DNA of 5,541 bases, taken from NCBI GenBank assembly GCA_018609855.1, contig JAHENU010000062.1, positions 1-5,541 of the forward strand. Reading direction: 5' to 3'. This DNA is from Candidatus Nanohaloarchaea archaeon. Lineage in GTDB: Archaea; Nanohalarchaeota; Nanosalinia; Nanosalinales; JAHENU01. The first letter of the stretch is position 1, and every line of letters begins with the position of its first letter. This document shows positions 1 to 4,916 of this stretch, piece by piece. Below the pieces are notes generated by a model. That model did no database searches and was not told where the DNA came from. It saw nothing but the letters and a program-made list of their open reading frames with translations. Both the position numbers and the translations under genes were made by a program.

Positions 1-803
1 GTGATCGGCTGCCATTCTTCTCCATGGCGCGCACCGGGCTTAATCTCTATATCATCTCCTGTCGAAAATGAGCCGTGGAGTAAACTCCCTCCAATCACAC
101 CACCATGCAGATACTCCACGGTAGTGCCTGGCTTATTTATATCAAAAGATCGGGCAACACACATCTCAGGCTCTGCTGAATCATCTCGCTCTGGCGTCGG
201 AATATGTTCTTCAATCATGCCAAGGACAGCATCGATATTAATGCCTTGTAACGCCGAGATTGGAACAATAGGCGCATTTTCAGCTACTGTCCCTTTCACA
301 AATTCCTGAATTTCCTGATAGTGTTCCTGTGCTCTTTCCTGAGACACGGTGTCAATCTTATTCTGCACAATTACAATATTTCGAAGACCAGTCACTTCCA
401 GTACCTGTAAATGTTCCCGTGTCTGTGGTTGAGGGCAGTGTTCATCTGCAGAGATCAATAGCAAAGCGCCGTCCATAATAGCAGCTCCTGATAACACATT
501 AGCCATCAATGTCTCATGTCCGGGTGCGTCCACCAAACTGACTGTCCGGATCGGTTTCGCTTCAGTCTCACACTCTTGACAGACCGTTGCTGTCGTATAT
601 TGCCGTTCCTCTGGGCATTTGCACTGCCGGATAGTCATGTCGGCATAGCCTATCCGAATAGTAATGCCACGCTTCTGCTCTTCTGAATGGCGATCTGTCC
701 ATGTGCCAGACAATGCTTCTGTCAATGTCGTTTTGCCATGGTCAACGTGCCCTATTAGGCCAATATTCGCTTCTGGAACAAAAGTTGACTCCGTACGTGT
801 CAT
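1..803 (-). CDS. eif2g: Translation initiation factor aIF2 subunit gamma, C-terminus cut by window edge
   Basis: This is the GTPase subunit of archaeal IF2, which carries initiator Met-tRNA to the small ribosomal subunit. Reading from the ATG at 803, the G1 loop GHVDHGKTT is at residues 18-26, the switch I region [15 protein letters not shown] at 41-55, G3 DAPGH at 92-96, the family motif [10 protein letters not shown] at 123-132, G4 NKID at 148-151 and G5 SAL at 183-185. The start of domain II follows. About 267 of the usual roughly 410 residues are present; the rest lies beyond the left edge. I chose ATG 803 because it puts the [15 protein letters not shown] segment where family members begin and because a TATA box lies 26 nt upstream. 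ATG 854 would add 17 unfamiliar residues. The zinc knuckle is unusual: Cys61-x-Cys63 and Cys75-x2-Cys78. S6e lies upstream on the same strand, a common archaeal pairing. The identification is very secure. Confidence 0.97.
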   Translation of the reverse strand, partial: MTRTESTFVPEANIGLIGHVDHGKTTLTEALSGTWTDRHSEEQKRGITIRIGYADMTIRQCKCPEERQYTTATVCQECETEAKPIRTVSLVDAPGHETLMANVLSGAAIMDGALLLISADEHCPQPQTREHLQVLEVTGLRNIVIVQNKIDTVSQERAQEHYQEIQEFVKGTVAENAPIVPISALQGINIDAVLGMIEEHIPTPERDDSAEPEMCVARSFDINKPGTTVEYLHGGVIGGSLLHGSFSTGDDIEIKPGARHGEEWQPI

Positions 804-823
804 GCTATCAGAACAGAGGCGTA

Positions 824-834
824 CTTTTTTAAAG
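824..834 (-). promoter_or_regulatory. Probable TATA box of the aIF2 gamma gene
   Basis: On the minus strand this reads CTTTAAAAAAG, centred 26 nt upstream of ATG 803. That is the geometry of an archaeal promoter driving a leaderless transcript. It lies inside the reading frame that would be used if translation began at ATG 854, so it also argues for the shorter start. It is a sequence match only; there is no clear purine-rich BRE beside it. Confidence 0.5.
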
Positions 835-1077
835 CCGTGGTGAAGTGCTGCCATAATATGCGAGCCTCTCACCTACCATTCTCACCATGCTAGTGTGTAT
901 TGCTTCTCTATGGCATAGCCCATTCACTGTATGACAAAGTGGCACATAACATAGTTATTGATATCTACAGCCATTCACCAAAAACGATGGGTGTCTGAAC
1001 AATAGAACAAGAATTCTATCAGCATCACTAGTAAAGTGTTATAATGGGTGCAAGACATACTCTGGAAAACATGATAG

Positions 1078-1494
1078 CTACCCTTCTTCAGAATTGCCTG
1101 TCTCTTCCGCTTCATTGCCTTGTTGTTCTAACCCTAAAGCTTTCTCAATGGATTGATTGCCTTCCTGCACTATTTTAAGGTTGAGTTGTGCAATGTCGGA
1201 GGAAACTGTTTCACCGCGAACAGATTTCTTCAATCGCAATCCTTTCTGTGAAGTATTGACTCCCGTGCCATCAGACAATATCAGCTTTCGTCGCTCAGTA
1301 TGAGGAACCCCAGGTCGCATAGGAAATCCTTCTTTGTCAGAGCCGCCAGTTACCCGAAGACGGTACCCATCCAATTGTATAGGAGAGCCGTCAATTTCAT
1401 CACCAATGCTCATATTATACAAGGATTGTGCAGCCGCTTCGTCAAGGTCAAGGCGGTAGGTCTCCCCGGACGAATGATTAATAGTTACGTGCAT
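1078..1494 (-). CDS. rps6e: Small ribosomal subunit protein S6e (eS6)
   Basis: This is a 30S subunit protein of the eukaryotic/archaeal S6e family. The 138-residue product carries the family signature VTGGSDKEGFPMRPGV at about residues 48-63, then a basic segment with KKSVRGETVSSDIAQLNLKIV at about 89-109. In archaeal S6e the equivalent is the KSVRG...DI.QLNL block. The C-terminal tail (about 110-138) is rich in Glu, Gln and Gly and looks disordered; the total length is at the upper end for archaeal members. ATG 1494 has no Shine-Dalgarno but sits 24 nt from a strong TATA box, which suggests a leaderless mRNA. The aIF2 gamma gene follows on the same strand after a 274-nt spacer that appears to hold its own promoter, so the two need not share one transcript. 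The identification is secure. Confidence 0.96.
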   Translation of the reverse strand: MHVTINHSSGETYRLDLDEAAAQSLYNMSIGDEIDGSPIQLDGYRLRVTGGSDKEGFPMRPGVPHTERRKLILSDGTGVNTSQKGLRLKKSVRGETVSSDIAQLNLKIVQEGNQSIEKALGLEQQGNEAEETGNSEEG

Positions 1495-1512
1495 ATAACA
1501 AGCGCTTGGCTG

Positions 1513-1524
1513 TATATTTAAAAA
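1513..1524 (-). promoter_or_regulatory. TATA box of the S6e gene
   Basis: On the minus strand this reads TTTTTAAATATA, centred about 24 nt upstream of the S6e ATG at 1494. It is the best match to an archaeal TATA element in the window. The spacing predicts transcription starting at or within a few bases of the ATG, giving a leaderless mRNA, which agrees with the lack of a Shine-Dalgarno sequence. Confidence 0.7.
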
Positions 1525-1544
1525 GGTGATGGCGAAATTTTGCG

Positions 1545-1577
1545 TTTCTGAAAACAGAAGGAAGGCGGTTTCAGAAA
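1545..1577. repeat. Paired TTTCNGAAA palindromes in the divergent spacer
   Basis: TTTCTGAAA (1545-1553) and TTTCAGAAA (1569-1577) are each palindromic around the central base, and they are also exact 9-bp inverted repeats of each other. Their centres are 24 bp apart, with a 15-nt purine-rich spacer between them. The nearer copy begins 20 bp beyond the outer edge of the S6e TATA box. They could be paired operator sites for a dimeric regulator or a hairpin if transcribed. The motif is simple in composition, so chance remains possible. Confidence 0.4.
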
Positions 1578-1703
1578 AAAAGTAGGGAGTAAATTAAATC
1601 ATATGACTGGCTGTTAACTTCCGACTAAAGTTGTTCCCTTATTCTGGCAAATAGCTAACACTAAAAAGTGTATAAGAAACATCCGAACACTCGGACATAT
1701 ACT

Positions 1704-1713
1704 ATTAATATTT
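1704..1713 (+). promoter_or_regulatory. Probable TATA box of the GINS gene
   Basis: The element ATTAATATTT is centred about 24 nt upstream of the GINS ATG at 1732, again the leaderless geometry, and no Shine-Dalgarno lies before that ATG. It would serve as the main promoter of the plus-strand gene run. A short inverted repeat (TCCGA, 4-nt loop, TCGGA; 1682-1695) lies just upstream, but 5-bp stems of this sort are expected by chance in a spacer of this size. Confidence 0.55.
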
Positions 1714-1731
1714 CTTACATACTCTTTTTAC

Positions 1732-2535
1732 ATGGAACTCGAAGCTATCACTTTCAATGACATCCGAGAAATACAAAAATATGAGAAAGAGCATGAGCAA
1801 CTTTACGGCCTCACTCCTGAACAGCTGGCAAAGATGAAGGAATATTTACTGCGCAAGAAACAAAAAAACGACAAAAAAGGCCGCAGAGAATATGAAAACG
1901 CTCTTGATCTAGTTGAAGAAATTATAGATCGTCGTGCCTATAAAATTATGCGGCTAGCATTTCTCTCATTAAAGACAAACATTGAAGCAGAGGGGTTAAT
2001 GGAGGAAGAACACGACACGTTTCAAATACTACGTGACACTCTGCGGCACTATCGGAACGCTCACTTACAGTATGCCATAGGAGAGACAAACGCATTACAC
2101 TTGCCTTCTTACGCAACTCCCGCCACTCCACCACTGACACACAATACAGAAGAGGGAAAGGCAACACCTGCCGTAACAACAGATACAGAAACAAATACTG
2201 TTGAAACGGATACGAACGAAGCACAACAGGAAAAAGAAGTGTTGTGGGAGCCGAATCAAACTCAGGAAGCCGGACAGGATAACAACGGAACTGAGACAGC
2301 TACGGATGCAACAAAAGAAGCGAATGCAGAAAGTTACGAAGAATTAGCAAATCAGGAAACAGAGACAAATGAAAACGACTATCAGAGTGTAACTATCCAA
2401 TCAAATGTTCCACAATTTCTTGGAACCGATTTACAGGTGTATGGGCCTTATGACGAAGGCGAGACGATCACCGTACCGGCAAAAAACGCGAAATTACTAA
2501 TCGATCGGGACTTAGCCAAACCATCTGATACGTAA
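1732..2535 (+). CDS. Archaeal GINS subunit (Gins51 type), DNA replication
   Basis: The product is a 267-residue subunit of the GINS complex, which joins Cdc45/GAN-like protein and MCM in the archaeal replicative helicase. The N-terminal part (about 1-120) is a charged, helix-rich A domain with a conserved-looking basic KKGRREYENAL stretch at 48-58. The C-terminal part (about 217-264) is the compact B domain, recognised from the VPQFLGTDLQVYGPYDEGE segment at 226-244 followed by a PAKNAKLLIDRDLA stretch. An A-then-B order is the Gins51 arrangement. Between them lies a roughly 90-residue linker (about 123-215) rich in Thr, Glu, Asn, Gln and Ala, with a single Trp at 172. The start ATG lacks a Shine-Dalgarno and is 24 nt from a TATA box. 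L44e follows 92 nt downstream, an association known across archaea. The family call is firm; the subtype is somewhat less so. Confidence 0.88.
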   Translation: MELEAITFNDIREIQKYEKEHEQLYGLTPEQLAKMKEYLLRKKQKNDKKGRREYENALDLVEEIIDRRAYKIMRLAFLSLKTNIEAEGLMEEEHDTFQILRDTLRHYRNAHLQYAIGETNALHLPSYATPATPPLTHNTEEGKATPAVTTDTETNTVETDTNEAQQEKEVLWEPNQTQEAGQDNNGTETATDATKEANAESYEELANQETETNENDYQSVTIQSNVPQFLGTDLQVYGPYDEGETITVPAKNAKLLIDRDLAKPSDT

Positions 2536-2538
2536 ACC

Positions 2539-2548
2539 TTTTAAAAAA
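2539..2548 (+). promoter_or_regulatory. Possible internal TATA box before L44e
   Basis: TTTTAAAAAA begins 3 nt after the GINS stop codon. Archaeal spacing would place a transcription start near 2570, giving L44e a 5' leader of about 58 nt with a Shine-Dalgarno, unlike the leaderless genes in this window. It could equally be plain AT-rich spacer, with L44e read from the GINS promoter. Confidence 0.35.
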
Positions 2549-2612
2549 CTTGGTTCACATATGACTCCTGTCCTTCTTCCGGGGCGGCAACTGTGAGTAG
2601 GATGAGCTCAAT

Positions 2613-2618
2613 GGAGGG
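2613..2618 (+). promoter_or_regulatory. Strong Shine-Dalgarno of L44e
   Basis: GGAGGG lies 9 nt upstream of ATG 2628 and is the strongest ribosome binding site in the window. It fixes the L44e start and rules out the nearby out-of-frame ATGs at 2602 and 2611. The ATG at 2611 overlaps this element. Confidence 0.75.
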
Positions 2619-2627
2619 AAAACATCA

Positions 2628-2927
2628 ATGGTAAAAGTACCAAAAGAACAGAGGCGATATTGTCCATATTGCCGGCAGCACACGCAGCACCGAGTAAAAG
2701 AAGAGAAGAAGGGCTCAGCCTCTACCTTAAAGAAAGGGCATCGCCGGAGACAGGGTAAGATTGACAAAGGATATGGCGGCTTCCCCTACGAAGATCCTGC
2801 TCATCGTACACGGGGGCAGAAAAACCCACTATCTAAGAAAATGCCGTTGGTATTAACTTGTGCAGAATGCGGAAAAGCACATATTGCTAAAAAGCCACTC
2901 AGAACGCAACACTTGGAGACAGTATAA
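2628..2927 (+). CDS. rpl44e: Large ribosomal subunit protein L44e (eL42)
   Basis: This is a small, highly basic zinc-binding protein of the 50S subunit, located near the E site in known ribosome structures. The 99-residue product has two Cys pairs, Cys12-x2-Cys15 (YCPYC) and Cys78-x2-Cys81 (CAEC), which form the zinc site. Between them is a Lys/Arg/Gly-rich segment including KKGSASTLKKGHRRR (27-41) and KGYGGFPY (47-54). The GYGG-type loop resembles that of crenarchaeal and eukaryotic L44 more than the KFSKVP form of haloarchaea and methanogens. The start is set by GGAGGG. aIF2 alpha begins only 13 nt after the stop. In many archaea S27e lies between these two genes; here it does not. The identification is secure. 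Confidence 0.95.
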   Translation: MVKVPKEQRRYCPYCRQHTQHRVKEEKKGSASTLKKGHRRRQGKIDKGYGGFPYEDPAHRTRGQKNPLSKKMPLVLTCAECGKAHIAKKPLRTQHLETV

Positions 2928-2940
2928 CGGTAGTGATAAA

Positions 2941-3711
2941 ATGACAATTGAAAAAACAGAAGCTGGCGATCTTGTTGTTGTGCAAGTGAAGGAAATTCGG
3001 CCAAATAGCGTACTAGTGGATATTCTCGATACTGGAGAAGAAGGGATGGTGCATATCTCAGAAGTAGCGAGAACGTGGATTAAAGATATTCGTAAATATG
3101 TCAAAGATAAGGAGCTCACTGTTGCCCAGGTATTACCACAACGCGCCAACAGCAATTTCATAGATGTTTCTCTGAAACGAGTCAATGAAAATCAAAAGAA
3201 AAATAGATTGAGAGAGTGGCAACAACAAAAGAAGGTAGAAAAATTTGTAAACAAACTTTCCTCACTGCTTGAAGAAGACACCGGTAGCATTCAGCAGAAT
3301 GTCATAGAGCCGTTAGAGGAGCGATATGAAACGCCGTTTAAGGGCTTTGAAATGGCGTTGGTTGAACCAGAAGATGTGAAAGAGCTGTTAGGGAAAAAAT
3401 ATTTTGACGCAATTGCCTCTGTTGCCCAGGAGAATATTCGGGTAAAAGAGTATACACTTGAAGAGACAATAACACTTGCCTTTACTGATGCAAACGGCCT
3501 TAAACACATACAACAAGCTTTGTCTCTTCCTGATATTCCAGACACCGTCTCTGCCAAAATCACCTATCTTGCCTCTCCTACCTATAAAGTGACCGTGACA
3601 GGTAAAGATGTAAAGGATTGTAAAAAAGCGATGCAAACAATCATTGAGCACATACAATCGTATGCCGATCAGCATAAAGGTGAATTCGCCATTGAAGAAG
3701 AGAACAAATGA
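2941..3711 (+). CDS. eif2a: Translation initiation factor aIF2 subunit alpha
   Basis: This subunit of the archaeal aIF2 heterotrimer supports initiator tRNA binding through the gamma subunit. The 256-residue product has an S1-type OB fold at about 1-82, with GDLVVVQV at 9-16, EGMVHISEVARTWIKDIRKYV at 34-54 and DVSLKRVNENQ at 75-85. A helical middle domain and a C-terminal alpha-beta domain (SAKITYLASPTYKVTVTGKD) follow. The position matching the regulatory Ser51 of eukaryotic eIF2 alpha is Ala43, as is usual in archaea. The tail is acidic, and the length is slightly below the common 265-275. ATG 2941 is preceded by GTGAT with a 3-nt spacer, which pairs with the 16S tail; a longer frame back to 2860 would overlap L44e and adds no family-like sequence. 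It overlaps Nop10 by 20 nt. Confidence 0.95.
   Translation: MTIEKTEAGDLVVVQVKEIRPNSVLVDILDTGEEGMVHISEVARTWIKDIRKYVKDKELTVAQVLPQRANSNFIDVSLKRVNENQKKNRLREWQQQKKVEKFVNKLSSLLEEDTGSIQQNVIEPLEERYETPFKGFEMALVEPEDVKELLGKKYFDAIASVAQENIRVKEYTLEETITLAFTDANGLKHIQQALSLPDIPDTVSAKITYLASPTYKVTVTGKDVKDCKKAMQTIIEHIQSYADQHKGEFAIEEENK
3679..3683 (+). promoter_or_regulatory. Shine-Dalgarno that decides the Nop10 TTG start
   Basis: GGTGA, within AAAGGTGA and inside the end of the aIF2 alpha gene, lies 8 nt upstream of TTG 3692. No comparable site precedes the in-frame ATG 3662. The in-frame GTG 3680 overlaps this element. It is therefore the main evidence for a TTG start that gives a protein of normal Nop10 length. 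Confidence 0.6.
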
Positions 3712-3877
3712 GCAGATACGGTATTGTAGTGAGTGTCAAGAGTATGCTATTGGCAATCCCTGCTCCCGATGTGAAGCAAAAACAATAAATATCCGGCCAC
3801 CGAAATACTCGCCAGAAGACAAATACGGTGCGTATCGGCGCCAAATGAAACGTGATTCTGATGCAGACCCATATTGA
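3692..3877 (+). CDS. nop10: H/ACA ribonucleoprotein subunit Nop10, TTG start
   Basis: This is a core protein of archaeal H/ACA RNPs, where it bridges Cbf5 and the guide RNA for pseudouridylation. The 61-residue product has an N-terminal zinc ribbon with Cys12-x2-Cys15 and Cys24-x2-Cys27, then the Nop10 signature PPKYSPEDKYGAYRR at 36-50, which in known structures packs on the Cbf5 catalytic domain. A short charged tail ends in DADPY. No ATG lies at a suitable position. TTG 3692 has a GGTGA site 8 nt upstream and gives the standard family length, whereas ATG 3662 or 3644 would add 10-16 unrelated residues. The gene starts inside the aIF2 alpha gene and ends inside the PAC2 gene, so translation is probably coupled. 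The family call is secure; the start is likely. Confidence 0.93.
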   Translation: MKKRTNEQIRYCSECQEYAIGNPCSRCEAKTINIRPPKYSPEDKYGAYRRQMKRDSDADPY

Positions 3878-4628
3878 AATAGAAAAGAAACCCGACGTAC
3901 AAAATCCGCTATTAGTAGTAGGTTTAACAGGCATCGGCAACGTGGGACGGACGGCTGTCTCCTATCTGATCGACCAATTGGAGGCGAGTAAATTCGCCGA
4001 ATTATATTCGCCGCATTTCCCACACATCACTATTCTAAACGAGAATGATGAAATGCAATTACTCAACAACGAATTTTATTTCTATAAGAATCCAGATGGC
4101 GATGATGTTATTTTTATGACGGGCCACACGCAAAGCGTATCTCCCGAAGGACATTATGAGATTGTGGAGACTGTCCTTAATACATTAGCTGACTACAATA
4201 TCAAAGAAATCATCACCATTGGCGGCTTTGGTGCAGGAGAAATTGTGGAAGAACCTTCTGTGTACGGAATAGTCAGCAATGCAGAGATCCAAAAACGGTA
4301 TGAAAATACGGATATGAGTTTTGATCATAGTGTAGGCGAAGTGATTGGTGCCTCAGGTTTATTTATCGGCATCGGCAAGCGACACGGAATAGATGGGTTA
4401 TGCATATTGGGCGAAACACCAGGATTCCTACTCTCAGATCCAAAAGCAACAGAAGAAGTACTGAAAAATGTAGAGAGTATATTAAATATCGACATAGATT
4501 ACGAAAATGTGAACGAAAAAATCCAAGAACTGGAAAAAGTGTTAAATAAAATCCAGAAATTGCAAGGGGACTTAATGCAGGGGCAAGGACAGCAGCAAGG
4601 AGAAAAAGATTTAACATATATAGGTTAA
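3861..4628 (+). CDS. PAC2-family protein, archaeal proteasome assembly chaperone homologue
   Basis: The 255-residue product belongs to the PAC2 family, related to eukaryotic Pba1/Pba2 and archaeal PbaA/PbaB, which bind the 20S proteasome. Recognisable parts are the GLTGIGNVGRTAVSYLI segment at about 21-37, a central TGHTQSVSPEGHYEIVE stretch, a GGFGAGE loop, and ASGLFIGIGKRHGIDGLCI with a GETPGFLLSDP segment. A short predicted coiled coil (NEKIQELEKVLNKIQKLQ) precedes a Gln/Gly-rich linker and the C-terminus LTYIG. That end resembles the HbYX docking motif but has one residue too many. ATG 3861 is preceded by GTGAT with a 4-nt spacer and overlaps Nop10 by 17 nt; GTG 3852 would add three residues. 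PAC2 next to Nop10 is a recurring archaeal arrangement. Its precise role here is inferred from the family. Confidence 0.88.
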   Translation: MQTHIEIEKKPDVQNPLLVVGLTGIGNVGRTAVSYLIDQLEASKFAELYSPHFPHITILNENDEMQLLNNEFYFYKNPDGDDVIFMTGHTQSVSPEGHYEIVETVLNTLADYNIKEIITIGGFGAGEIVEEPSVYGIVSNAEIQKRYENTDMSFDHSVGEVIGASGLFIGIGKRHGIDGLCILGETPGFLLSDPKATEEVLKNVESILNIDIDYENVNEKIQELEKVLNKIQKLQGDLMQGQGQQQGEKDLTYIG

Positions 4629-4659
4629 TGTTGTTCAGAGCCAAAAAAGAGGAGATATT

Positions 4660-4839
4660 ATGGTTAATGAGAATTTGACTCGATACGAACGGGCACGGCT
4701 CATCGGAGCACGAGCCTTACAAATAGCAATGGGAGCAAGTCCGATGGCTACGGTCAATAGCGATAATCCGATTGATATGGCTACTGCAGAATTAGAACAA
4801 GATGTAATTCCGATAGCCATTCGACAACAGACTAAATAG
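4660..4839 (+). CDS. rpoK: DNA-directed RNA polymerase subunit K (Rpo6)
   Basis: This small RNA polymerase subunit is homologous to bacterial omega and eukaryotic Rpb6 and stabilises the clamp region of the core enzyme. The 59-residue product is full length for the family: TRYERARLIGARALQIAMGA at 7-26 is the hallmark helix, followed by NPIDMATAELEQDVIPIAIR (36-55). The final residues QQTK differ from the more common R/K-rich ends. A GGAG at 4651-4654, 5 nt upstream, supports ATG 4660. The gene lies 31 nt after the PAC2 stop, probably on the same transcript. In many archaea rpoK follows rpoN and precedes enolase and S2; here PAC2 precedes it and S2 follows directly. Confidence 0.95.
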   Translation: MVNENLTRYERARLIGARALQIAMGASPMATVNSDNPIDMATAELEQDVIPIAIRQQTK

Positions 4840-4869
4840 TAATCTTGTTCTGAAAAACCCAGCAACAGG

Positions 4870-4885
4870 CCTATTTTTAAATAGG
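4870..4885 (+). promoter_or_regulatory. Palindromic TATA element upstream of S2
   Basis: CCTATTTTTAAATAGG has perfect 7-bp arms (CCTATTT and AAATAGG) around a TT centre, with a good archaeal TATA core TTTTTAAATA at 4874-4883. The predicted transcription start is near 4905, just before the S2 start codons. It therefore looks like a separate promoter for S2. In RNA the arms could also pair as a small hairpin, so a weak terminator or processing role for the upstream transcript is an alternative. Confidence 0.5.
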
Positions 4886-4916
4886 TTGTGCAGACAGCTG
4901 GTAGCACGTGAATCAT

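Noticed and set aside
1..309. Plus-strand open frame at the left edge
   Set aside because: It lies wholly antisense to the aIF2 gamma G-domain coding sequence and resembles no known protein; it is a shadow frame.
804..854. N-terminal extension of aIF2 gamma from ATG 854
   Set aside because: It adds 17 residues with no family resemblance and would place the apparent TATA box (824-834) inside the gene. A GGTGAG upstream of ATG 854 keeps it possible but less likely.
924..974. Minus-strand 16-codon open frame in the spacer between S6e and aIF2 gamma
   Set aside because: It is very short, GGTGA sits directly against the ATG with no spacing, and the peptide resembles nothing I recognise. I checked the spacer for a tRNA, S27e or C/D box RNA and saw none.
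1002..1019. AT-rich inverted repeat ATAGAA / TTCTAT with a 6-nt loop
   Set aside because: A 6-bp AT-only stem is too weak and too likely by chance to call a terminator, and no T-run follows on either strand.
1526..1551. Possible C/D box RNA: GTGATGG followed by CTGA 15 nt later
   Set aside because: The C box has a mismatch at its last base, and no C' box or terminal D box follows at the expected distance.
1616..1695. Three small 5-bp hairpins (1616-1632, 1658-1671, 1682-1695) upstream of GINS
   Set aside because: About two such stems are expected by chance in a 237-nt spacer, and they share no common sequence.
2561..2596. 11-codon frame after the GINS stop as a leader peptide
   Set aside because: It has no Shine-Dalgarno and would start upstream of the transcription start predicted from the TTTTAAAAAA element.
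2860..2940. Upstream extension of aIF2 alpha overlapping L44e
   Set aside because: The added residues do not match the S1 domain start, they overlap a conserved gene out of frame, and ATG 2941 has a well-placed GTGAT.
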